Origin: Myroides sp. 1354
Lineage (GTDB): Bacteria > Bacteroidota > Bacteroidia > Flavobacteriales > Flavobacteriaceae
Length of the DNA: 64,000 nt
NCBI RefSeq assembly: GCF_030324495.1
Contig: NZ_JACAGN010000011.1
Location: 18,658-82,657 of the forward strand
Reading direction: 5' to 3'
The notes below the pieces were generated by a model that was not told the DNA's origin, made no database searches, and saw nothing but the letters and a program-made list of their open reading frames with translations. Made by a program: the position numbers and the translations under genes. Positions 1 to 7,983 of this stretch are shown one piece after another (within the stretch, counting starts at the first letter, position 1; every line of letters begins with the position of its first letter).

Positions 1-7
1 AATCAAT

Positions 8-27
8 GGGTGTATTGCCATACACCC
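8..27 (-). terminator. Probable terminator of hemF
   Basis: An 8-bp perfect inverted repeat (GGGTGTAT / ATACACCC, 4-nt loop) begins directly after the hemF stop codon on the minus strand. The T tract after it is weak (ATTGATT), so termination efficiency is uncertain. Confidence 0.5.
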
Positions 28-939
28 CTACGTAATTTTCAACCAATCGATTGGTTTGGCTAATACGTCCAATAATTTTTCTTCTTGACTACCTACTTCT
101 GGTTGGTGGTCATATACCCATTGAACATGTGGAGGTAAACTCATCAAAATGGATTCAATACGTCCATTGGTTTTCAATCCGAATAGTGTTCCTTTATCGT
201 GAACTAAATTAAATTCCACATAACGTCCTCTTCGAATTTCTTGCCAAGTGCGTTGTTCATCGGTATAGGTTAACGTTTTACGCTTTTCAACAATGGGTAC
301 ATAGGCCTCCAGGAAGCTATTTCCTACTGTAGTAACAAAATCATACCATTGTTGAGCAGATTTATCTGCTGTTTCTTCCAATCGATCGAAAAACAATCCC
401 CCTATTCCTCGTGCTTCTTCTCGGTGTGCATTCCAGAAATATTCGTCACATTGTTTTTTATAAAGCGGATAAAATGTTGCATCGTGTTGATCACAAGCCT
501 TTTTACACACTTGATGAAAGTGAATAGCATCTTCCTCAAATAGATAATAAGGCGTTAAATCCTGTCCTCCTCCAAACCAAGAACGCACTACTTTTCCTTC
601 TTTATCGTACATTTCAAAGTAACGCCAATTGGCGTGAACTGTTGGCACCACCGGACTTTTAGGGTGGATGACTAAGCTCAATCCACAAGCGTAAAAATCG
701 ACATCTCCTACATTAAAATATTTTTGCATCGCAACAGGCAATGCTCCGTGTACTGCAGAAATATTTACTCCTCCTTTTTCAAATACACGTCCATTTTCAA
801 TAACACGTGTTCTTCCACCTCCACCTCCAGGGCGTTCCCATAGGTCTTGTTGGAATTTAACTGCTCCATCCACCTCTTCTAATCTCGATGTAATTTGATC
901 TTGAAGCTGTTGTATATACTGATAAAATTTTTCTTTCAT
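28..939 (-). CDS. hemF: Oxygen-dependent coproporphyrinogen III oxidase
   Basis: HemF uses O2 to decarboxylate two propionate side chains of coproporphyrinogen III, giving protoporphyrinogen IX in the cytoplasm. The 303-residue product is the normal family length. It carries the family block WFGGGQDLTPYY (about residues 121-132) followed by FEEDAIHFH, then EEARGIGGLFFD and, near the C-terminus, RRGRYVEFNLVHD. I start it at the ATG at 939; an in-frame TTG fifteen bases upstream would add MFKGS, which is not typical. It is the last gene of the leftward heme cluster, separated from hemE by a small unknown gene. No oxygen-independent HemN/HemZ is visible here, so this step, as seen in the window, depends on oxygen. 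Confidence 0.97.
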   Translation of the reverse strand: MKEKFYQYIQQLQDQITSRLEEVDGAVKFQQDLWERPGGGGGRTRVIENGRVFEKGGVNISAVHGALPVAMQKYFNVGDVDFYACGLSLVIHPKSPVVPTVHANWRYFEMYDKEGKVVRSWFGGGQDLTPYYLFEEDAIHFHQVCKKACDQHDATFYPLYKKQCDEYFWNAHREEARGIGGLFFDRLEETADKSAQQWYDFVTTVGNSFLEAYVPIVEKRKTLTYTDEQRTWQEIRRGRYVEFNLVHDKGTLFGLKTNGRIESILMSLPPHVQWVYDHQPEVGSQEEKLLDVLAKPIDWLKIT

Positions 940-978
940 ACTTCCCTTAAACAAGCGTATACGTTTAATTTCTTTCTG

Positions 979-1338
979 TTATAGTTGAGCGATTTTACCC
1001 ATTATTTCAAAGGAGAAAGCTTTGCTTTCATTTTGAATAAAAGTATATAAGTTCTTCGCTTTTGCTTTGAATTGGGGCTCAGTTTTGGACCAGTTAACTA
1101 ATACATCAGCAAATTGTTCCATGCGATCCCATCCAAAATTGAACTGCACTAAATGTGCATGGAGTGCTGTTGGTTCCATCGATACTAAAATCTCATACGT
1201 CAGACCCATTTTACCTAGTTCAACATCAATTTCTTCTTTTACTTGTAGATCATCAGGGACAAATCCAATTGATGAAAGTTTTACGACAATCGATTCGATT
1301 CGTCTGTCTTCTTCGCTTTTAACTCCTTTGTTTAACAT
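979..1338 (-). CDS. Conserved-looking hypothetical protein between hemE and hemF
   Basis: I do not recognise this 119-residue protein. It has no signal peptide or membrane segment, is rich in charged residues, and looks like a small, mostly helical cytosolic protein. Notable stretches are LVQFNFGWDRMEQFADVLVNW (abbreviated; residues about 63-83) and a C-terminal FIQNESKAFSFEIMGKIAQL. It starts with ATG downstream of the hemE terminator-like hairpin and ends 39 bp before the hemF start, so it may be transcribed with hemF. Its place inside the heme cluster suggests, but does not show, a link to tetrapyrrole metabolism. Confidence 0.75.
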   Translation of the reverse strand: MLNKGVKSEEDRRIESIVVKLSSIGFVPDDLQVKEEIDVELGKMGLTYEILVSMEPTALHAHLVQFNFGWDRMEQFADVLVNWSKTEPQFKAKAKNLYTFIQNESKAFSFEIMGKIAQL

Positions 1339-1356
1339 AGGCCTTCTTATAAAAAA

Positions 1357-1392
1357 GCAAAAAAGTTTACGCTATTTCGTAAACCTTTTTGC
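1357..1392 (-). terminator. Hairpin terminator after hemE
   Basis: Fifteen-base arms (GCAAAAAAGTTTACG and CGTAAACCTTTTTGC, one mismatch) enclose a 6-nt loop 10 bp past the hemE stop. On the minus strand the stem is followed by a T run. It is nearly symmetric, and it separates hemACDE from the unknown gene and hemF, which suggests a second promoter or read-through for those two. Confidence 0.7.
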
Positions 1393-1401
1393 GTTATTTT
1401 C

Positions 1402-2430
1402 TTATTTGTGTTCGTATTCTTTTACTGCTTCAATAAAAGCTTTGGCGTGATCAACAGGAATATGGGGTAAGATACCATGTCCTAAGTTCACGATGTATTT
1501 ATCTTTTCCGAAAGCATCGATCATCTCATGCACCATTTTTTTAATGGTAGGAATTGGGGACATTAATCTACTTGGATCAAAATTTCCTTGTAGCGTAATA
1601 TTCCCACCGGTAAATAAACGTGCATTTTGTGGGCTACAAGTCCAATCTACTCCTAGAGCAGACGCTTTAGACTGTGCCATTTCAGGCAATGCAAACCAGC
1701 ATCCTTTACCAAATACGATAACAGGTGTAATCTCCGCTAGTGCCTCTATAATTTGATTGATATATTTCCATGAAAATTCTTGATAATCTACTGGAGAAAG
1801 CATGCCTCCCCAAGAGTCAAAAATCTGAACAGCATCTACCCCTGCTCTTACTTTTTCTTTTAAGTATAAAATCGTGGTATCCGTAATTTTTTGTAACAAG
1901 GTATGCGCTGCGACAGGATCTGAGAAACAGAATCCTTTAGCTAAATCAAAGCTTTTAGATCCTTTTCCTTCTACTGCATAACAGAAGATGGTCCAAGGAG
2001 AACCTGCGAAACCAATCAAAGGAACCTCATCGTTCAACATTTCTTTGGTGACCTTAATAGCATCCATCACATAACCCAACGTTTCTTCTATATTGGGGAT
2101 GATTACTTGTTCAACATCCTTAGCAGAGCGAATTGGATTCGGTACCCAAGGTCCTACTCCTTCCTTCATTTCCACATGGATATTCATGGCTTGTGGAACA
2201 ACTAAAATATCCGAAAATAGAATGGCTGCATCTGGTTTCACAATACGAATCGGTTGTACCGTAATTTCAGCTGCGATTTCTGGCATTCTACAACGGGTAA
2301 AAAAATCGTATTTATCTCGTAAAGCGCGGAATTCTGGTAAGTATCTACCTGCTTGACGCATCATCCAAACGGGTGGTCTTTCCACCGTTTCTCCTTTTAA
2401 AGCTCTTAAGAATAAATCATTTTTAATCAT
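1402..2430 (-). CDS. hemE: Uroporphyrinogen decarboxylase
   Basis: HemE removes the four acetate carboxyl groups of uroporphyrinogen III to give coproporphyrinogen III, without a cofactor. The 342-residue protein matches the family length. It has the N-terminal signature [17 protein letters not shown] (about residues 19-35), which contains the substrate-binding arginines. It also has the central [11 protein letters not shown] block and a C-terminal [20 protein letters not shown]. The ATG start is unambiguous. It lies 36 bp downstream of hemD in the same direction, within the hemA-C-D-E run, and is followed by a strong hairpin. Confidence 0.98.
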   Translation of the reverse strand: MIKNDLFLRALKGETVERPPVWMMRQAGRYLPEFRALRDKYDFFTRCRMPEIAAEITVQPIRIVKPDAAILFSDILVVPQAMNIHVEMKEGVGPWVPNPIRSAKDVEQVIIPNIEETLGYVMDAIKVTKEMLNDEVPLIGFAGSPWTIFCYAVEGKGSKSFDLAKGFCFSDPVAAHTLLQKITDTTILYLKEKVRAGVDAVQIFDSWGGMLSPVDYQEFSWKYINQIIEALAEITPVIVFGKGCWFALPEMAQSKASALGVDWTCSPQNARLFTGGNITLQGNFDPSRLMSPIPTIKKMVHEMIDAFGKDKYIVNLGHGILPHIPVDHAKAFIEAVKEYEHK

Positions 2431-2466
2431 TTCTAAACCATTTAATTACGTCAATTTTAGCTGACA

Positions 2467-3123
2467 CTATTTATAATATGCTAAGCACGATTGTAAGGTA
2501 GCTTCGATTGTTGGTTGACTAGCTACCACAATTTGCGTTGTAATCTCTTTGAGTGCATCTGCTGTTGTATCTCCTATACAAAAGCAAACTTCCGTTGTAA
2601 TTTGATTGTTTTGTAAAAAACTCTCAATAGCCGATGGGCTGTAAAAACAAATGCCATCTATTTTTTGTTGGATTTGATGGGGTTGTTTCACCGTTTGATA
2701 GGCTTCATATTCATCAAAAACAATTTGCTGTTCGTTAAAAAACGTCGGCAATACCTCACGTCGAATATTTCCACAGCAAAAAGAAAAACTTCGATGGGCA
2801 AAATCGCGTTCAATAACCGCTGTTAATTCTTTAGCATAATGCGTCCAAGCGAGCACTTCCCATCCATGTTCCACTAAAAGCGCTTGCGTTTTCACTCCTA
2901 CACAAAGGGCAGGTTTGGTCTTGAGCAATTGTGCTTTTGAGTTATTCAATACGCTTTTCACTGCATTTTGACTGGTAAATAGCACTAAATCTCTCACCCT
3001 ATCAACGGTAAAATCTTGGGGAATTGTCGCAATAAAATCCTCTTCTATCCACTGTATAGCTGCCGTATCTAGAAGTTGATGCTGCGCTTCACTCAATCGA
3101 CGCGTTGATAAAACCGTAGGCAT
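2467..3123 (-). CDS. hemD: Uroporphyrinogen-III synthase
   Basis: HemD cyclises hydroxymethylbilane with inversion of ring D to give uroporphyrinogen III. The 218-residue protein is poorly conserved in sequence, as is normal for this family. It shows the expected two-lobed pattern: an N-terminal half with DLVLFTSQNAVKSV, and a C-terminal half with ICFYSPSAIESFL and VCFCIGDTTADAL, the usual phosphate-loop-like repeats of HemD. The assignment rests on these motifs and on its position 3 bp after hemC in an operon that otherwise contains hemA, hemC and hemE. Confidence 0.93.
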   Translation of the reverse strand: MPTVLSTRRLSEAQHQLLDTAAIQWIEEDFIATIPQDFTVDRVRDLVLFTSQNAVKSVLNNSKAQLLKTKPALCVGVKTQALLVEHGWEVLAWTHYAKELTAVIERDFAHRSFSFCCGNIRREVLPTFFNEQQIVFDEYEAYQTVKQPHQIQQKIDGICFYSPSAIESFLQNNQITTEVCFCIGDTTADALKEITTQIVVASQPTIEATLQSCLAYYK

Positions 3124-3126
3124 TTG

Positions 3127-4059
3127 TTATCGTTTTAATTCCTGACGAAGTTTCTCCATCAAGGCTTGTCCGCCATTGGTCAACAATTCTTGTGCGGCAA
3201 AAAATCCCAGTTTTTTCCATTCTTGGATAGGTACTGTCTTCGTGATTTCGAATTTTTCTTTCCCATCTAAAGACAACAATACCCCTGTAAAATCAATGGT
3301 TTCTTCTTTTTGGTTATAGGTAGCGATTGCACCAATTGGCGCCGTACATCCACCCTCTAGCGTACGCAAGAACTGACGTTCAATATGCGTAGTCATTTCC
3401 GCTTCATAATCGTTCAACTGACGTAGTGCATCCAAGGCAAAAGAATCCTCTGCCATCGCTACTACCACCATAGCTCCTTGTGCAGGTGCTGGAATCATCC
3501 AATCCAAATTGACAAAACCCTTCGGTTTCTTTTTAATGCGATCTAACCCTGCAGAAGCAAAGATGGCTCCTTTCCAATCCGCATTGTCACTTAGTTTTTG
3601 CATTCTCGTATTGACATTTCCTCTTAAATCTACGAGCGTATGTTTGGGAAAGCGATTCAACCATTGGGCTTTTCGTCTTAAACTTCCCGTCGCTACTACA
3701 GCTTCTGCTTCTGGATCTAAAAAAGAAGTATCTCCTTTGTGTAGTAAAATATCAACTGTATTAGCTCTTTGTAATACTGCTGCTTGTACGATACCCTGCG
3801 GCAAAGCCGTTGGCACATCCTTCATCGAATGCACCGCAATATCAACTTGTTTGTTGATCATGGCTACATCCAAGGTTTTGGTAAAAATACCCGTAATACC
3901 CATTTCATATAAAGGCTTGTCCAATACTAAATCTCCTTCGGACTTCACCGGAACTAATTCCGTTTGATATCCCAATGCATTTAATGCCTTTTCCACTGTT
4001 GTTGCCTGCCACATAGCAAGTTCACTATCGCGTGTACCGATACGAATAATTCTATCCAT
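3127..4059 (-). CDS. hemC: Hydroxymethylbilane synthase (porphobilinogen deaminase)
   Basis: HemC joins four porphobilinogen molecules into hydroxymethylbilane on a covalent dipyrromethane cofactor. The 310-residue protein shows IRIGTRDSELAMWQA at the N-terminus, HSMKDVPT (about 78-85), the RLR-type block TGSLRRKAQW, and DLRGNVNTR. The cofactor-attachment cysteine is C238 in EGGCTAPIGA. The ATG at 4059 lies inside the end of hemA (8-bp overlap), which implies translational coupling; hemD follows after 3 bp. Confidence 0.98.
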   Translation of the reverse strand: MDRIIRIGTRDSELAMWQATTVEKALNALGYQTELVPVKSEGDLVLDKPLYEMGITGIFTKTLDVAMINKQVDIAVHSMKDVPTALPQGIVQAAVLQRANTVDILLHKGDTSFLDPEAEAVVATGSLRRKAQWLNRFPKHTLVDLRGNVNTRMQKLSDNADWKGAIFASAGLDRIKKKPKGFVNLDWMIPAPAQGAMVVVAMAEDSFALDALRQLNDYEAEMTTHIERQFLRTLEGGCTAPIGAIATYNQKEETIDFTGVLLSLDGKEKFEITKTVPIQEWKKLGFFAAQELLTNGGQALMEKLRQELKR

Positions 4060-5311
4060 TTTGTCTTGTATCTAATTGAAAAACTTTTTCTATCCATTCA
4101 ATGCTGTCATCAACAACGGTTTCCTCATGTCGCAGATGATTGGCAAAGTGTGTGGTGATCTTCTGAATAATACGCATCGTTATTACTTCAGCTTGATCAC
4201 TATCAAAGTTCTCATATTTTTTTCGATGGTAGTCAATTTCTCCATCTTTTATTTGTTCTAATCGCGTTTTTAAGGCATGGATCGTCGGAGCAAACTTTCT
4301 CATTTTGGTCCAAGCAACAAATTCCGACATCACTTCGTCTATAATTTCTTCTGCTTGAGGGATGAATTCTTTTCTTCTCTCGATGGTTTTATCCGTCATC
4401 TTAGATAGGTCATCCATGTGAATGAGCTCGACCATTGGATGTGAGGCAACCAAGGGGTCGACATTTTTTGGAATAGATAAATCTAATATTGTCAACGGTT
4501 TGTTCAATTGTAGTGTCGATAAATCAACCGTAGGCTGTTGAGCCCCCGTAGCTACGACCAACACATCCGATTTTGAAATTTCTTCTTCTAGATTTTCGTA
4601 ATCTTTTACGTGTAGATTAAACTTCCCCGCCACTTCTAAAGCACGTTCTTTGGTTCTGTTAATTAAGACAATGTGATCGTTGTGAGTGTGTTTAACAAGA
4701 TTCTCACAGGTATTACGGCCGATTTTGCCCGTTCCAAACAAAAGAATGTTTTTCGCTGATATATCGTGAACTTGATCCATAATATACTGCACTGCAGCAA
4801 AAGAAACAGAAGTAGCCCCTGAACTGAGCTCGGTTTCGTTTTTAATGCGTTTGCTTGCTTGAATCACTGCATTGACTAAACGCTCAAAGTAGTTGGTGGT
4901 CAATCCTTGTTCTTTAGCCAATACAAAACCATTGCGAATTTGACTAATAATCTCGAAATCGCCTAAGATTTGGCTATCTAATCCTGTTCCAACGCGAAAT
5001 AAGTGACGAATGGCCTCATTGTTTTTACACACATAAGCCACTTGTCGGAAATCGTCAACCGTTCCATTACTATTATCACATAATAACTTGATCAATTCAA
5101 AGGGATGTTGTGCAAAACCGTAAATCTCTGTTCGATTACACGTAGAGATCACAATTAAACTTTCTATTCCTTCTTCTTTCGCTTGACGTAATAGATTTTC
5201 TTTGGCCGTATCACTCAAACTAAACTTTCCTCTCATCTCAGCGTCCGCTTTTTTATAGCTTAATCCCACTGCATAAAAAGTAGTTGATTTGACCTTATCT
5301 ATTTTTTCCAT
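4052..5311 (-). CDS. hemA: Glutamyl-tRNA reductase
   Basis: HemA reduces glutamyl-tRNA(Glu) with NADPH to glutamate-1-semialdehyde, the committed step of the C5 route to 5-aminolevulinate. The 419-residue product has the catalytic cysteine in ISTCNRTEIYG (C58 from this start), a Rossmann segment with LLFGTGKIGRNTCENL, and a C-terminal dimerisation region. I use the ATG at 5311; the frame stays open to a TTG 27 bp upstream, but a -7 promoter element covers that region. It leads hemACDE and faces the araC-hemH unit across a 227-bp divergent spacer. hemL and hemB, needed to link HemA to HemC, are not in this window. Confidence 0.98.
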   Translation of the reverse strand: MEKIDKVKSTTFYAVGLSYKKADAEMRGKFSLSDTAKENLLRQAKEEGIESLIVISTCNRTEIYGFAQHPFELIKLLCDNSNGTVDDFRQVAYVCKNNEAIRHLFRVGTGLDSQILGDFEIISQIRNGFVLAKEQGLTTNYFERLVNAVIQASKRIKNETELSSGATSVSFAAVQYIMDQVHDISAKNILLFGTGKIGRNTCENLVKHTHNDHIVLINRTKERALEVAGKFNLHVKDYENLEEEISKSDVLVVATGAQQPTVDLSTLQLNKPLTILDLSIPKNVDPLVASHPMVELIHMDDLSKMTDKTIERRKEFIPQAEEIIDEVMSEFVAWTKMRKFAPTIHALKTRLEQIKDGEIDYHRKKYENFDSDQAEVITMRIIQKITTHFANHLRHEETVVDDSIEWIEKVFQLDTRQNG

Positions 5312-5325
5312 ATCTATTTCAATTT

Positions 5326-5343
5326 CAAAAGTAAGCAAATTTA
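5326..5343 (-). promoter_or_regulatory. Predicted hemA promoter -7 elements
   Basis: On the minus strand two overlapping TAnnTTTG boxes occur, TACTTTTG (5326-5333) and TAAATTTG (5336-5343). They lie 15-25 bp upstream of the hemA ATG, so the leader would be very short. No clear -33 element was identified. Confidence 0.5.
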
Positions 5344-5411
5344 GCGCTAATGATTCGATAAAAGTAACGCTAGAAGGACTATTAATAACGCTGAAAGAAA
5401 AAGAAAAACAT

Positions 5412-5444
5412 TTGACAATATTTCATTATAATACAGTACATTTG
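5412..5444 (+). promoter_or_regulatory. Predicted promoter for the araC-hemH-hemJ-kinase unit
   Basis: A TTG at 5412-5414 and a TACATTTG at 5437-5444 are separated by 22 bp. This fits the Flavobacterium consensus of TTG, a 17-23 bp spacer and TAnnTTTG. The start codon lies about 95 bp downstream, leaving room for a regulatory leader. Confidence 0.6.
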
Positions 5445-5538
5445 CAGTATTAGCAAGGGTTACAAAAGACTTTATATAGAATCATTCTAAATAAAAAATA
5501 CAAGATTGCGTTTCCTTGCCTTTCAAAAAAATAACGCT

Positions 5539-6414
5539 ATGAGTCCCATAGAAGAAATCAACATAGACCCTGAATTTTCGGTTTATAAAATAGACAATAC
5601 CCTTCCGCAATCCTATAGTTTCCACAAGGAGATTGGCACGGATATTATCCAATTTTACTTCTGTTTAAAAGGCAGCGGCCAGTTTATTTACAATCACGGC
5701 GCCTATACCTTAGACTTACCAGAAGAGAAATCACTTCTTTTGTATAATCCGCAAAAACAACTGCCGGTTCACTTAGAAGTAAAGAGTCAATCTGCGATTA
5801 TTTGCTTGATGATTCCGATTAAAAAATTTCACTCCCTATTTTCATCCGAAGCGGAATTTATTGGTTTTCTAACCGAAGAGAATAAAGAAAAAAAGTATTA
5901 TACGGAAGAAAAAATCACCCCTGCTATTGCGATAGTATTGACACAAATGCTCAATGCATCCATGCATCCTTCAGTAAAAAACCTATTCTATAAAGGAAAG
6001 ACCTATGAGCTATTAAGCCTCGTATTTAATTATAACGAGGAACAAAATATAGACAACTGTCCTTTTCTATCAGATGAAGAAGATGTTTTAAAAATCAAAC
6101 AAGCGAAGGATATTATTATCCAGCAAATGACAGAACCACCTACCCTGCAAGAGTTAGCCGATCACATCGGTTTAAACATCAAGAAGCTCAAAATCGGGTT
6201 CAAGCAAATTTATGGGGATTCTGTGTTCAGCTTTTTGTTTGATTACAAGATGGAATATGCGAGAAAGTTGTTAGACGAAGGGAATTACAACGTAAATGAG
6301 GTTGGATTAAAGATTGGCTATAGCTCTGCCAGCCACTTCATTTCAGCTTTTAAAAAGAAATACGGCATTACGCCAAAAAAATATTTAATGTCAATTAATT
6401 CAAACAATCAATAA
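5539..6414 (+). CDS. AraC-family transcriptional regulator
   Basis: A 291-residue AraC/XylS-type regulator. The C-terminal DNA-binding domain has two helix-turn-helix units: LQELADHIGLNIKKLKIGF, then the signature region NEVGLKIGYSSASHFISAF followed by KKKYGITPKKYL. The N-terminal ~180 residues would be the effector or dimerisation domain and are not recognisable by eye. I start at the ATG at 5539; a TTG at 5506 is in frame but less likely. Its stop codon overlaps the hemH ATG (TAATG), so the two are translationally coupled. Given the divergent hemA operon, it is a natural candidate regulator of heme synthesis (inference). The effector is unknown. Confidence 0.93.
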   Translation: MSPIEEINIDPEFSVYKIDNTLPQSYSFHKEIGTDIIQFYFCLKGSGQFIYNHGAYTLDLPEEKSLLLYNPQKQLPVHLEVKSQSAIICLMIPIKKFHSLFSSEAEFIGFLTEENKEKKYYTEEKITPAIAIVLTQMLNASMHPSVKNLFYKGKTYELLSLVFNYNEEQNIDNCPFLSDEEDVLKIKQAKDIIIQQMTEPPTLQELADHIGLNIKKLKIGFKQIYGDSVFSFLFDYKMEYARKLLDEGNYNVNEVGLKIGYSSASHFISAFKKKYGITPKKYLMSINSNNQ

Positions 6415-7433
6415 TGAAAGGGATACTACTTGTAAATTTAGGTTCGCCAAAATCTCCAACTGCCGAGGATGTAAAACCTTATTTGGATGAATTTTTAATG
6501 GACAAAAGAGTCATTGATATGCCTTATTTGCTAAGAGCGTTCTTAGTTAAGGGGATCATCCTCAACACAAGACCTAAAAAATCAGCAGAAGCTTATCAAA
6601 AAGTATGGTGGCCAGAAGGATCACCATTAATTGTCATTTCTCAGCGTCAGCAAAAAAAATTACAACAGAAGATTGATTTACCTATCGCACTAGCGATGCG
6701 TTATGGAGAACCTTCAATCAAAACAGGGCTACAAGAATTGAAAGACAAAGGTGTAACCGATGTTTTCATGATTCCCCTATATCCTCAATTTGCCATGGCG
6801 ACGACAGAAACTATTGAGGTTTTAGCTGAAGAATTGCGCAAAAAACACTTTGCCAATATGACCATCACCAGTATGCCTGCGTTTTACAACAGACAGGAAT
6901 ACATTGATGCTTTGGCAACATCTATCCAGACCCATTTAGATCAAAACGAATGGGATCACATTCTATTCTCCTATCACGGTGTACCAGAACGTCACATCTA
7001 TAAATCAGACACCACAAAATCGCATTGTAAAATTGATGGTTCTTGTTGTAATACGCCTTCAGTTGCCCATCAACATTGCTATAGACATCAATGTTTAGAA
7101 ACAACAAAACAAGTAGTTGAAAAGCTTAACATTCCTGAAGGCAAGTATACCAACACCTTTCAATCGCGTTTAGGTCCAGATAAATGGCTTCAACCACCAA
7201 CAGATAAAACCGTGAATCAATTAGCCGAAAATGGCATTAAACACTTGGCTGTGGTAACTCCAGCTTTCGTTGCAGACTGTTTAGAAACACTAGAGGAAAT
7301 TGGGATGGAAGCACGGGATGAATTCTTACACCACGGAGGAACATCATTTAAGACTATTCCTTGTTTGAATGACAATGATGCTTTTATTGATGCTTTAGCC
7401 ACTTGGATTACTACTTGGCAACAAACGAATTAA
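6414..7433 (+). CDS. hemH: Ferrochelatase
   Basis: HemH inserts Fe2+ into protoporphyrin to make heme. The 339-residue protein has the metal-binding histidine H188 in FSYHGVPERH and the acidic helix ETLEEIGMEARDEF (from residue 291) that lines the active site. Unlike the compact B. subtilis enzyme, it carries a cysteine-rich segment, with C205, C211, C212, C222 and C227. Some bacterial ferrochelatases hold a [2Fe-2S] cluster on an internal cysteine cluster, so this is a candidate site (inference). It starts on the overlapping TAATG of the AraC gene and is followed after 4 bp by hemJ. Confidence 0.97.
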   Translation: MKGILLVNLGSPKSPTAEDVKPYLDEFLMDKRVIDMPYLLRAFLVKGIILNTRPKKSAEAYQKVWWPEGSPLIVISQRQQKKLQQKIDLPIALAMRYGEPSIKTGLQELKDKGVTDVFMIPLYPQFAMATTETIEVLAEELRKKHFANMTITSMPAFYNRQEYIDALATSIQTHLDQNEWDHILFSYHGVPERHIYKSDTTKSHCKIDGSCCNTPSVAHQHCYRHQCLETTKQVVEKLNIPEGKYTNTFQSRLGPDKWLQPPTDKTVNQLAENGIKHLAVVTPAFVADCLETLEEIGMEARDEFLHHGGTSFKTIPCLNDNDAFIDALATWITTWQQTN

Positions 7434-7437
7434 TCCT

Positions 7438-7983
7438 ATGGCCTATTTATATTTAAAAGCACTACACGTCATCTTTGTAGTTTGTTGGTTTGCAGGTTTA
7501 TTTTATATCGTTCGCCTTTTTGTTTATTACGTAGAAGCGAACGAAAAACCGCAATTGGAACAAGACATTCTCAAGAAGCAATATCGCATCATGACGAATC
7601 GATTATGGAACATCATCACCTGGCCTGCAGCCATATTAACGCTTATTTTTGGAATTTCTATGTTTGTCGTTAATCCTTATTTACTGCAACAACCTTGGAT
7701 GCATGTCAAATTGTTATTTGTGGTCTTTTTAATCGCTTATCATCTAAAATGCCATCAATTTGTCAAACAAATTAACACCAACACCCTAACCAAATCTTCC
7801 TCCTTTTTTCGCATTTGGAATGAGGGAGCAACAATTATTTTATTCTCTGTTGTTTTTTTAGTATTTTTAAAGAATGCTTTCAACTGGATATTTGGTGTAG
7901 TCGGACTATTGGGATTGGCTATATTATTAATGCTAGGTATTAAGCTTTATAAACAAATTCGCCAACGCAAAGAAAATGAATGA
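7438..7983 (+). CDS. hemJ: HemJ-type protoporphyrinogen IX oxidase (CopD-like membrane protein)
   Basis: A 181-residue membrane protein of the UPF0093/HemJ family, which oxidises protoporphyrinogen IX to protoporphyrin IX in many bacteria lacking HemG or HemY. The N-terminal block LKALHVIFVVCWFAGLFY is characteristic, with the conserved histidine at H10. A conserved lysine, probably K91, lies in MHVKLLFVV. At least four hydrophobic helices are visible. Its place between hemH and the remaining pathway genes supports HemJ over a copper-resistance CopD assignment: it supplies exactly the step between HemF and HemH that is otherwise missing. The stop overlaps the next start by 4 bp (ATGA). Confidence 0.9.
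   Translation: MAYLYLKALHVIFVVCWFAGLFYIVRLFVYYVEANEKPQLEQDILKKQYRIMTNRLWNIITWPAAILTLIFGISMFVVNPYLLQQPWMHVKLLFVVFLIAYHLKCHQFVKQINTNTLTKSSSFFRIWNEGATIILFSVVFLVFLKNAFNWIFGVVGLLGLAILLMLGIKLYKQIRQRKENE

Noticed and set aside
1067..1450. 127-codon open frame on the plus strand over hemE and the unknown gene
   Set aside because: Antisense shadow, crossing a terminator and two genes on the other strand.
5504..5538. TTG start for the AraC regulator
   Set aside because: The ATG at 5539 gives a more typical N-terminus. TTG starts proposed for hemA, hemF, sdhA and the IPExxxVDY gene were set aside for the same reason.
7438..7983. Copper-resistance protein CopD
   Set aside because: Although often labelled so, the LKALHVI...WFAGLFY block, the His/Lys positions and the neighbourhood (hemH, hemF, AraC) fit HemJ better.
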